Of a stretch of DNA of 5,070 bases, positions 1 through 5,068 are shown in pieces. The notes under the pieces were generated by a model, which was not told where the DNA came from, searched no databases, and worked only from the letters and a program-made list of their open reading frames with translations. This DNA comes from Myxococcales bacterium (lineage in GTDB: Bacteria > Myxococcota_A > Bradymonadia > Bradymonadales > Bradymonadaceae). How positions within the stretch are numbered: the stretch's first letter is position 1; every line of letters begins with the position of its first letter. The DNA is taken from the NCBI GenBank assembly GCA_007120915.1, contig SKMT01000113.1:1-5070 (forward strand), read 5' to 3'. The translations under genes were made by a program, and so were the position numbers.

Positions 1-19
1 TGACGATTAGGTTGCGCCC

Positions 20-65
20 GCTACCCGGGAATGCAACGGCACGTCAGGTTGTGCTAACGGGTAGC
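20..65. repeat. 8-bp inverted repeat in the leader before the zinc-ribbon gene
   Basis: GCTACCCG (20-27) and CGGGTAGC (58-65) are perfect inverted repeats separated by 30 bases. Inside the loop CAAC (34-37) can pair with GTTG (48-51). It could be a hairpin in the 5' leader RNA of the downstream gene, a weak terminator for a gene to the left, or an operator. No T-run follows it. Only the pairing is seen; any role is inference. Confidence 0.4.
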
Positions 66-100
66 AACGATGAGGACGACGTCCGTGTTGATGTAGGGGT

Positions 101-123
101 CGGCCGAGTTGACGGTCGGGCCG
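101..123 (+). promoter_or_regulatory. Possible hairpin just upstream of the fmdB-type ribosome-binding site
   Basis: CGGCC (101-105) and GGCCG (119-123) can form a 5-bp GC stem that ends three bases before the Shine-Dalgarno sequence AAGGAGGTG (126-134). Such placement could influence ribosome access, but the stem is short and may be chance in GC-rich DNA. Confidence 0.25.
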
Positions 124-140
124 ATAAGGAGGTGTTAGCC

Positions 141-386
141 ATGCCCATCTATGAATATCGCTGTTCAGATTGCGAGCATACGTTCGAGAAGCTGCAGCAA
201 CTGTCGGATCCGGACCCCGAAGAGTGTCCGGGCTGCGGCAGCGGGGAGGTCGGCCGGTTGATCTCCCGATCCAGCTTTCAACTGAAGGGAGGGGGTTGGT
301 TTGCCGACGGCTACGAATCGGGTGGGGATGCAGCCGGTTGTGGCAGCGCAGACGGAAGCTGTGCTGATGATGCCGCCGCCGAATAG
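141..386 (+). CDS. FmdB-family zinc-ribbon protein
   Basis: This 81-residue protein has the FmdB/CxxC_CxxC_SSSS zinc-ribbon pattern. It opens with MPIYEYRC, has a Cys pair at 8 and 11 and a second at 29 and 32 that would bind one zinc ion, then RLISRSSFQLKGGGWFADGY at about 39-58. Family members are small cytoplasmic proteins named after a putative regulator of formamidase genes; the real role of most is unknown. The start at 141 is chosen because the family begins MPIYEY and a near-ideal Shine-Dalgarno, AAGGAGGTG, lies at 126-134. The same frame is open upstream to the window edge, but that extension has no family counterpart. The tail is Gly/Ala/Asp-rich with two further cysteines (67 and 74), which is less usual. 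dnaK follows after 161 bases, on the same strand. Family call is secure; function is not. Confidence 0.9.
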   Translation: MPIYEYRCSDCEHTFEKLQQLSDPDPEECPGCGSGEVGRLISRSSFQLKGGGWFADGYESGGDAAGCGSADGSCADDAAAE

Positions 387-413
387 CAGGGGGGCGGTTG
401 CCACGGGCGGATC

Positions 414-432
414 GGTGCCTAAGGTTGGCACC
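414..432. repeat. Short inverted repeat between fmdB-type gene and dnaK
   Basis: GGTGCC (414-419) and GGCACC (427-432) form a perfect 6-bp inverted repeat with a 7-base spacer, 115 bases before the dnaK start. It could be a hairpin or an operator for heat-shock control. It does not match the HrcA/CIRCE operator, and no T-run follows it. I see no convincing sigma32- or sigma70-type promoter in 387-547, so whether dnaK has its own promoter here is unresolved. Confidence 0.35.
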
Positions 433-547
433 TGAACAGAGGTCGTGGCCCGGCCGTCGGAGCTGAAGACCACCTCAGAAACAACGTCAGCACCGGTGGC
501 TGTGCCGCAGTACGAACCGATGAACACCACACAAGGAGAAGTTTACG

Positions 548-2467
548 ATGGGTAAGATGATAGGAATTGATCTGGGTACCACCAACTCGGTGGTTGCTGT
601 AATGGAAGGAGATGAGCCTCACGTCATCCCAAACCAGGAAGGAGCTCGCACGACACCGTCGGTGGTCGCATTCGACGAAGACGGAGAAGTACTGGTCGGA
701 AGGGTCGCCAAAAACCAGGCGATCACCAACCCGGAGCGCACCGTCTTCTCGATCAAGCGGTTTATGGGCCAGCAGGTCTCGGAGCTGGATGATGAGCGCG
801 ATCGGGTGCCCTACAAGATCGTGGAGGCCGACAATGGCGATGCCCACATCGAGATCGATGGCGAGCGGATGAGCCCGCCTGAGGTCTCCTCGAAGATCTT
901 GATGAAGCTCAAGCAGGCCGCCGAAAGCTACCTGGGCGAAGATGTGACCGAAGCGGTGATCACCGTGCCGGCGTATTTCAACGACTCCCAGCGTCAGGCC
1001 ACCAAGGACGCAGGCCGAATCGCCGGGCTGGAGGTCAAGCGGATTGTCAACGAGCCCACGGCTGCCGCTCTGGCGTACGGGCTGGACCAGCAAAAAGAAG
1101 AGCTGGTAGCGGTCTACGACTTCGGTGGTGGAACCTTTGACATCTCCATTCTGGAGGTGGGTGAAAACGTCATCGAGGTCAAATCGACCAGCGGTGACAC
1201 CCATCTGGGCGGTGATGACGTCGACCAGAAGATCATCGAATGGCTCGTCGAGGAGTTCAAAAGCTCTCAGGGCATCGATGTGTCGGACGACAAAATGGTC
1301 ATCCAGCGGCTCAAGGAAGCCGCCGAGAAGGCCAAGATCGACCTGTCCAGTGTGGTGGAAACGGAGATCAATCTGCCGTTTTTGACCGCCGACGACAGCG
1401 GGCCGAAGCACCTGAACGAAACGCTGACCCGAGCAAAGCTCGAAACGATGATCGAGCCGATCATCGAGCGTACGCTCGAGCCCTGCCGTCAGGCGCTCGA
1501 AGATATCGATGCCGACCCCTCCGATATCGACGAGGTGATCCTCGTCGGTGGGTCCACGCGCATTCCGCTGGTCAAGAAGCGGGTCAGCGACTTCTTCGGC
1601 CAGGAGCCCAACCAGGGGGTCAACCCCGACGAGGTCGTCGCCTGTGGTGCGGCGGTGCAGGCGGGCGTGCTCTCCGGAGATGTGGGCGATGTGTTGCTGC
1701 TCGATGTCACGCCCCTTTCGCTGGGAATCGAAACCCAGGGTGGGGTGATGACGAAGCTGATCCCGCGCAACACCACCATTCCCACCAAGAAAAGCGAGAT
1801 CTTCAGCACCGCCACCGACAATCAGACCTCGGTGACCGTGCATGTGCTCCAGGGTGAACGGCCGATGGCCACGGACAACCGCACCCTGGGCAAGTTCAAT
1901 CTCGACGGGATTCCGCCTGCTCCCCGCGGAGTGCCTCAAATCGAGGTGACCTTCGATATCGATGCCAATGGCATCGTGCATGTGTCGGCGAAAGACAAGG
2001 CCACCGGCAAGGAGCAGAAAATTCGCATCGAATCCTCCGGCGGTCTCGACGAGAACGAAGTCGAGGATCTGGTCAAGGAGGCCGAAAAGCACCGCGAGGA
2101 AGACGAACGCAAGCGCGAGCAAGCGGAGCTTCGCAACAAGGCCGAGTCGATGGTCCACTCCGTCGAAAAGACGATGGAGGAAGCCGGCGACAACCTGCCC
2201 GATGCCCAGCGCGAAGAGATGGAGTCGACGCTCGACGAGCTGCGCACTGCCGTAGAGGACTACGACTACGACACCATGGAGTCCATCGTCTCCGAGCTCG
2301 AGGAGAAGATGCACGAAGCCGCCCAGCAGATGTACGGCGGTGAAGGTGGTCCTCAGCCCGGCGCCGCTGCAGCCGGGCCCGGTGCGGCTGGGCCGGCGCC
2401 GGATGATGACTCCGATGATGATGATGACGATGATGTCATCGACGCCGAATTCGAAGAGGCCAAGTAA
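548..2467 (+). CDS. dnaK: Molecular chaperone DnaK (Hsp70)
   Basis: DnaK is the cytoplasmic Hsp70 chaperone. It binds exposed hydrophobic peptide stretches in an ATP-driven cycle with DnaJ and GrpE. At 639 residues it is full length. The nucleotide-binding domain (about 1-380) shows the phosphate-1 loop GIDLGTTNS (6-14), Lys70, PAYFNDSQRQATKDAG (141-156), NEPTAAALAYG (168-178), phosphate-2 loop DFGGGTFD (191-198) and ILVGGSTRIP (331-340). The interdomain linker is DVLLLDVTPLSLG (381-393). The beta substrate-binding domain follows to about 500, then the helical lid to about 596. The tail is Gly/Ala/Pro-rich (601-618), then an Asp-rich run (619-629), then VIDAEFEE (630-637), a conserved DnaK end. 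The start at 548 is supported by AAGGAG at 533-538; an ATG at 557 is too far from it. grpE, dnaJ and hrcA are absent from the window, and no CIRCE operator is visible. Confidence 0.98.
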   Translation: MGKMIGIDLGTTNSVVAVMEGDEPHVIPNQEGARTTPSVVAFDEDGEVLVGRVAKNQAITNPERTVFSIKRFMGQQVSELDDERDRVPYKIVEADNGDAHIEIDGERMSPPEVSSKILMKLKQAAESYLGEDVTEAVITVPAYFNDSQRQATKDAGRIAGLEVKRIVNEPTAAALAYGLDQQKEELVAVYDFGGGTFDISILEVGENVIEVKSTSGDTHLGGDDVDQKIIEWLVEEFKSSQGIDVSDDKMVIQRLKEAAEKAKIDLSSVVETEINLPFLTADDSGPKHLNETLTRAKLETMIEPIIERTLEPCRQALEDIDADPSDIDEVILVGGSTRIPLVKKRVSDFFGQEPNQGVNPDEVVACGAAVQAGVLSGDVGDVLLLDVTPLSLGIETQGGVMTKLIPRNTTIPTKKSEIFSTATDNQTSVTVHVLQGERPMATDNRTLGKFNLDGIPPAPRGVPQIEVTFDIDANGIVHVSAKDKATGKEQKIRIESSGGLDENEVEDLVKEAEKHREEDERKREQAELRNKAESMVHSVEKTMEEAGDNLPDAQREEMESTLDELRTAVEDYDYDTMESIVSELEEKMHEAAQQMYGGEGGPQPGAAAAGPGAAGPAPDDDSDDDDDDDVIDAEFEEAK

Positions 2468-2474
2468 CCGGCGC

Positions 2475-2492
2475 ACACGGCTTCGGTCGTGT
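2475..2492 (+). terminator. UUCG-tetraloop hairpin just after dnaK
   Basis: ACACGGC (2475-2481) pairs with GTCGTGT (2486-2492) around a TTCG loop, with one G-U pair. The C(UUCG)G tetraloop is exceptionally stable in RNA. It lies 8 bases after the dnaK stop. No T-run follows, so it may protect the mRNA 3' end or act together with the next hairpin rather than terminate alone. Confidence 0.5.
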
Positions 2493-2505
2493 TGATGCTG
2501 CATAT

Positions 2506-2552
2506 CACTGGTGCCGGACGTTCCTCCCTCGGGAGAGCGTCCGGCACCTGTG
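2506..2552 (+). terminator. Long GC-rich hairpin, probable dnaK transcription end
   Basis: GGTGCCGGACG (2510-2520) and CGTCCGGCACC (2538-2548) form a perfect 11-bp stem. Past a single T-T mismatch the stem extends by three more pairs (2506-2508 with 2550-2552), and CTCC/GGAG (2524-2527 with 2532-2535) continues it inward. The sequence after it is TGTGTCTG rather than a clean T-run, so it is a strong hairpin but a non-canonical intrinsic terminator. Its position between dnaK and an independent gene supports a termination or mRNA-stabilising role. Confidence 0.65.
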
Positions 2553-2595
2553 TGTCTGCGGCTCTCCTCGTGGAATACTCTGCGCGCTTTGCAGC

Positions 2596-2624
2596 TTTAG
2601 TTCACGTTGGCCCGTCGCTATGAT
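2596..2624 (+). promoter_or_regulatory. Possible sigma70 promoter for the acidic membrane protein
   Basis: TATGAT at 2619-2624 matches the -10 consensus at five of six positions and lies 67 bases before the start codon. The best-spaced -35 candidate is TTTAGT at 2596-2601 with a 17-base spacer, which is weak. The -10 sits inside the loop of an inverted repeat described separately. Confidence 0.35.
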
Positions 2625-2658
2625 GGGCGCTGAAGTGCACCAATGGGCCAATATCGTG
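2603..2658. repeat. Inverted repeat spanning the putative promoter at 2619
   Basis: CACGTTGGCCC (2603-2613) pairs with GGGCCAA (2645-2651) plus CGTG (2655-2658), giving 11 base pairs with a 3-base bulge (TAT, 2652-2654). The spacer of 31 bases contains the TATGAT box. It may be a regulator binding site or a leader RNA hairpin. Only the symmetry is seen. Confidence 0.4.
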
Positions 2659-2690
2659 GTCTGCCTGATGCCTGAAAGCTGGAGGTTGTG

Positions 2691-3353
2691 ATGTCGACAA
2701 CCGGTGATGTTCCCTCGGGAAAGCCGGGCTCGAAGTCTTCGAGCCGACGATGGATTGCCGTCGCTGCTGTGCTGCTGTTGATTGGCAGCGGGGCGGCATT
2801 CGCAGCGGTTTCTGCATCCGATGACGATTCATCGGAGCAGTCCGAGGAAGAATCGGAACAGGAATTCGTTGACTTCCAGCCTTACACCGGCAGCGATGAG
2901 CCCGTCGAACAACAAGAGGTTGTCGAAGAGCCGGAAGAACCGAAGGTTGCTGAGCAACAGCAAGAGCCACAGCCAGAACAGCCGAGTGTGCTCGAACAGA
3001 TGGAAGAGTCGGACTCCGGTCCCGAATCGGTCGAAGATCGCGATCCGCGCCAGGAAGAAGCGACGGTGCTCGGTCAGAAAGCCGACGGGGAAGAGATCAT
3101 CGAAGATCGACGTGGCGATTCGATGGCGCAGCGCGAAGCGGAGATACGGGCGAAGAAAAAAGCTGATGCGCTGGAGCACGAAGACAACCAGGAAGACTTC
3201 CGCCAGCGGTTGTTGCGCCGGGACATGGAACGCAATTCACGGATGCTTCGGCGCAACGAAGACGGCGAGCCGGCCACAGTACCGGGCGTGCAGTTGAGCG
3301 ATGAGGTAAAGGAGCGATTCGAAGAGCAGTTGAATCAAGGCGATAACGACTGA
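2691..3353 (+). CDS. Acidic protein with one N-terminal membrane segment, function unknown
   Basis: I do not recognise this 220-residue protein. It begins with a Ser/Gly/Lys/Arg-rich segment (1-20). A hydrophobic helix (about 21-42) follows and reads as either a membrane anchor or a signal peptide; AFAAVSA near 36-42 could be a cleavage site. By the positive-inside rule the remainder would lie outside the cytoplasm. Residues 44-118 are very rich in Glu, Gln, Asp, Ser and Pro and look disordered. Residues about 145-190 are charged, mixed basic and acidic, and probably helical, with RQRLLRRDMERNSRMLRR at 171-188. A short acidic end closes it. There are no cysteines and no enzyme motif. ATG at 2691 is preferred over GTG at 2688 because GGAGG at 2681-2685 leaves a 5-base spacing. 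It is flanked by the dnaK hairpins and a non-coding stretch, so it appears monocistronic. Confidence 0.85.
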   Translation: MSTTGDVPSGKPGSKSSSRRWIAVAAVLLLIGSGAAFAAVSASDDDSSEQSEEESEQEFVDFQPYTGSDEPVEQQEVVEEPEEPKVAEQQQEPQPEQPSVLEQMEESDSGPESVEDRDPRQEEATVLGQKADGEEIIEDRRGDSMAQREAEIRAKKKADALEHEDNQEDFRQRLLRRDMERNSRMLRRNEDGEPATVPGVQLSDEVKERFEEQLNQGDND

Positions 3354-3362
3354 GAAGTGGTC

Positions 3363-3478
3363 AAAAAAGCAGATTCGGTCCCAGATAGCGGCGGATTTCA
3401 CTCCAGTTTCCGTCGAATTTTCGCGACGTAGCGCTGCTGGGTCTCGTCATCCGATCGGAAACTGGAGCAAAATCTGCT
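3363..3478 (-). ncRNA. Candidate structured RNA or minus-strand terminator ending in a T-run
   Basis: Read on the minus strand, this 116-base segment starts AGCAGATT (3478-3471) and ends AATCTGCT (3375-3368), which pair, and runs directly into a T-run (3368-3363). Inside, CTCCAGTTTCCG (3467-3456) pairs perfectly with CGGAAACTGGAG (3412-3401). A closed fold followed by T residues is what an independently terminated small RNA looks like. No good minus-strand promoter is evident: TATAAT occurs at 3552-3547 on that strand but lacks a -35. Alternatives are a terminator for minus-strand transcription or a palindromic repeat element. Confidence 0.3.
3394..3474. repeat. Large imperfect inverted repeat, 19-base arms
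   Basis: Arms 3394-3412 and 3456-3474 are reverse complements at 17 of 19 positions, including a perfect 12-bp core (CTCCAGTTTCCG at 3401-3412). The loop is 43 bases and holds a smaller hairpin, CGTCG (3411-3415) with CGACG (3424-3428), which overlaps the core by two bases and so is alternative to its tip. An outer pair, AGCAGATT (3368-3375) and AATCTGCT (3471-3478), offers a competing closure. It lies 41 bases after the stop of the acidic protein gene. Confidence 0.8.
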
Positions 3479-3525
3479 CGCTCCTGCTCGGTCACCACTT
3501 CTTCGACCGCTTCTGACTTCGTTGT

Positions 3526-3554
3526 TTGACAACCCATTTTCGGTGAATTATAAA
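3526..3554 (+). promoter_or_regulatory. Sigma70 promoter of tRNA-Gly
   Basis: TTGACA (3526-3531) is a perfect -35 hexamer and TATAAA (3549-3554) a near-perfect -10, with an optimal 17-base spacer. Transcription should begin near 3561, about 26 bases before the tRNA. The bases after the -10 (CTGCGTCCGCC) are GC-rich, as in stable-RNA promoters under stringent control in proteobacteria. A 5-bp inverted repeat, GTTGT (3521-3525) and ACAAC (3529-3533), overlaps the -35. Confidence 0.85.
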
Positions 3555-3586
3555 CTGCGTCCGCCGCGCGAAACGGCGCCACATAT

Positions 3587-3658
3587 GCGGGAGTAACTCA
3601 GTGGTAGAGTGCGACCTTGCCATGGTCGAAGTCGCGGGTTCGAATCCCGTCTCCCGCT
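3587..3658 (+). tRNA. tRNA-Gly(GCC)
   Basis: A complete cloverleaf is visible. The acceptor stem is GCGGGAG (3587-3593) with CTCCCGC (3651-3657), and the discriminator T at 3658 is usual for bacterial tRNA-Gly. The D stem is ACTC/GAGT (3596-3599 and 3607-3610). The anticodon stem is CGACC/GGTCG (3612-3616 and 3624-3628) around loop TTGCCAT, giving anticodon GCC at 3619-3621, which reads GGC and GGT codons. The T stem-loop is 3634-3650 with loop TTCGAAT. CCA is not encoded, so it must be added after transcription. It has its own promoter and a terminator at 3674, and no other tRNA is adjacent. Confidence 0.97.
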
Positions 3659-3673
3659 TTTTTATCAATTGCG

Positions 3674-3698
3674 AAAACCCCCAATTTCGGGGGTTTTT
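3674..3698 (+). terminator. Intrinsic terminator after tRNA-Gly
   Basis: AAAACCCCC (3674-3682), loop AATTTC (3683-3688) and GGGGGTTTT (3689-3697) form a 9-bp stem running into five T residues (3694-3698). This is a classical Rho-independent terminator 15 bases after the tRNA. The A-run on the left gives a short T-run on the other strand, so it may work weakly in both directions. Confidence 0.92.
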
Positions 3699-3710
3699 GT
3701 TGCTTCTTGT

Positions 3711-3724
3711 GTAACGTTGGTTAC
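3711..3724. repeat. Small inverted repeat upstream of the DUF2256 gene
   Basis: GTAAC (3711-3715) and GTTAC (3720-3724) are inverted repeats with a 4-base centre. It could be a regulator half-site pair or chance. No convincing promoter is visible between the tRNA terminator and the start at 3831. Confidence 0.3.
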
Positions 3725-3830
3725 CCTTGTGCCTTCCATGGGTCACCGGAGTGTTATGTACCGTCACAGACGGCGGTTGCAGCCGGGGCCGAGGTTTTAG
3801 CAGTGGATTGAACTTTCGGAGTGTCTACGT

Positions 3831-4034
3831 ATGAGCAAACCGGAAGGATTCTTGCCTTCGCGAACGTGTCCGGTCTGTGAGCAGACCTTCACGTGGAAGA
3901 AAAAGTGGTCCGACTGCTGGCACCGGGTGATCTATTGCGGGGCCGACTGTCGAGAGAAGGACAGCAAAGCTCAGGGGTTTGAGGATCATGGTTCCGATGG
4001 GGAGAACATCGATGCCGAAGTTGGGGCCGGTTAG
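3831..4034 (+). CDS. DUF2256 family small zinc-binding protein
   Basis: This 67-residue protein matches the DUF2256 pattern (CPVC, FTWKKKW, W, YC...C). It shows C13-P-V-C16, then FTWKKKW (20-26), W30, Y35-C36 and C40. Four cysteines (13, 16, 36, 40) can form one zinc site; C29 is an extra cysteine. The family is widespread, usually 40-80 residues, and has no known function. After about residue 43 the chain is an acidic, probably disordered tail. The start at 3831 is preceded by GGAG at 3818-3821, 9 bases upstream, a modest ribosome-binding site. It lies downstream of the tRNA-Gly terminator, so it needs its own promoter, which I cannot pinpoint. Its stop codon overlaps the stop of the convergent SIS-domain gene. 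Family call is strong; role unknown. Confidence 0.88.
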   Translation: MSKPEGFLPSRTCPVCEQTFTWKKKWSDCWHRVIYCGADCREKDSKAQGFEDHGSDGENIDAEVGAG

Positions 4035-5068
4035 ACGGTTTCTGTGACCTTCTGTAGCCCCGAGGGGCAGTCGGGATTCAGTCCCCGGCGCACTGCCAAC
4101 TGCAGGGCGGTCTGCTGGGCGAGGAAGGCGAATACGGGCGCCCGTGCCCAGTGAGCCTGGGGCAATGGGATATCCATCTGGGGAGCAGCAGATCCGTCGT
4201 TGTCGCGGTAGTAATCGAGGCCGACGACGAGGAAGGGGGTGTTTCTGCCAAGAAATGCCTTGGCAACGGAGGAGAAGCTGCCGGCGGGTTGGTTGGCGTC
4301 GGAGAAGATGATGGCGCGGTCATTGGCATCAAGTGAGCCGATGTGTCCGTGTTGGATCTCGGCGGAGGACCATCCCGTGGAGTCGAGGCGGGCGCACTCC
4401 CGACATTTCAGCGCAGCGTCTCGGGCGGCGCCAAGCGAAGGGCCACGGGCGATCCAGGCGGCGGTTTGACCACCGTCGAGGAAGTCTGCGAGCCGGTGTG
4501 ACAGGGAGCTATCCTGCAACTGACGCAGACAGCGGGCGGTATCGGTGACGGCATCGATGATGTCGAGTCCCAGAAGTGCGGCGGAGGCGAAAAGCTGGGC
4601 ATTGAACGTCTTGGTTGCCGGCACGGCCCGTTCGTCGCCGACATCGAGCAGCAACAATTCGTCGGCTGCTTCACCGAGCGCACAGTTGGCGTCGTCGGCA
4701 TTGGTGATGCCGATGATGAAGGCCCCTCTGTCGCTGAGCCAGCGACAAGCGCGGGCGATATCGGTGCTCTGGCCGGAGGCGGAGTAGGCGAAGACGGTGG
4801 TGTCGTTGAAATGGGCGCGGGGTACGTCGTCGCGGGTGGTCACCCAGAGGCGAAACTCTACCGGATGCAGCCCGGTGTGCACACCGGCGAGGTGGGAGGC
4901 GAATACGGAGGCGTTGCGCGAACTTCCCCGCCCAAGCAGCACCAGCCTGGGACGATCTTCAGTGGCGTCGTGCAACCGACGGGCTCGATCTTGCCAGGTG
5001 GAAGCACAATCTTCGAACAGATCCGGTTGTTCGGCGATTTCATGCGTCATGCGCCAGTCAGGGGTCAT
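4031..5068 (-). CDS. SIS-domain sugar-phosphate isomerase/deaminase-like protein (GlmS C-terminal/NagB-II/AgaS type)
   Basis: This 345-residue protein has two SIS (sugar isomerase) domains and no N-terminal glutaminase domain, so it is not GlmS itself. EIAEQP (10-15) is the family's usual opening. SIS1 shows GRGSSRNA (46-53), SASGQSTD (96-103) for phosphate binding, and PATKTFNAQL (150-159). SIS2 shows ARGPSLGAARDAALKCRE (207-224) and SAEIQHGH (235-242). The end GLQKVTETV matches the family terminus. E224, H240 and K340 align by eye with the GlmS isomerase residues Glu488, His504 and Lys603, so activity is likely. The usual HGP is HGH here. Known relatives deaminate glucosamine-6-phosphate (NagB-II) or act on galactosamine-6-phosphate (AgaS) or fructosamine phosphates (FrlB); the substrate cannot be chosen from sequence. 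The start at 5068 lies in TGATG, suggesting coupling to a gene outside the window; the ATG at 5050 is an alternative, and no clear Shine-Dalgarno precedes it. Confidence 0.88.
   Translation of the reverse strand: MTPDWRMTHEIAEQPDLFEDCASTWQDRARRLHDATEDRPRLVLLGRGSSRNASVFASHLAGVHTGLHPVEFRLWVTTRDDVPRAHFNDTTVFAYSASGQSTDIARACRWLSDRGAFIIGITNADDANCALGEAADELLLLDVGDERAVPATKTFNAQLFASAALLGLDIIDAVTDTARCLRQLQDSSLSHRLADFLDGGQTAAWIARGPSLGAARDAALKCRECARLDSTGWSSAEIQHGHIGSLDANDRAIIFSDANQPAGSFSSVAKAFLGRNTPFLVVGLDYYRDNDGSAAPQMDIPLPQAHWARAPVFAFLAQQTALQLAVRRGLNPDCPSGLQKVTETV

Noticed and set aside
1..10. End of an upstream gene (GAC GAT TAG or the TGA at 1-3)
   Set aside because: Stops are present in two frames but too little sequence remains to tell whether a gene ends here.
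49..57. TTGTGCTAA resembling one arm of the CIRCE heat-shock operator
   Set aside because: The matching left arm is missing at the required spacing, so it is only a chance half-site.
12..140. N-terminal extension of the zinc-ribbon gene
   Set aside because: The frame is open, but the family starts at MPIYEY and an excellent ribosome-binding site sits just before 141.
1240..1857. 205-codon + strand frame inside dnaK
   Set aside because: It is out of frame with the clearly conserved DnaK sequence and has no start signal or family match.
419..2503. A 694-codon open frame antisense to the whole of dnaK
   Set aside because: Long antisense frames are well known opposite dnaK/hsp70 and result from codon bias on the coding strand. 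It lacks a ribosome-binding site and its translation is low-complexity and family-less.
3361..3582. 73-codon minus-strand frame over the non-coding gap
   Set aside because: It runs through the large inverted repeat, has no Shine-Dalgarno and no recognised domain. The structure at the nucleotide level explains the region better.
3492..3767. Minus-strand frame containing ETGFEPATSTMARSHSTTELLPH
   Set aside because: This peptide is the familiar spurious translation of the antisense strand of a tRNA gene, here tRNA-Gly(GCC).
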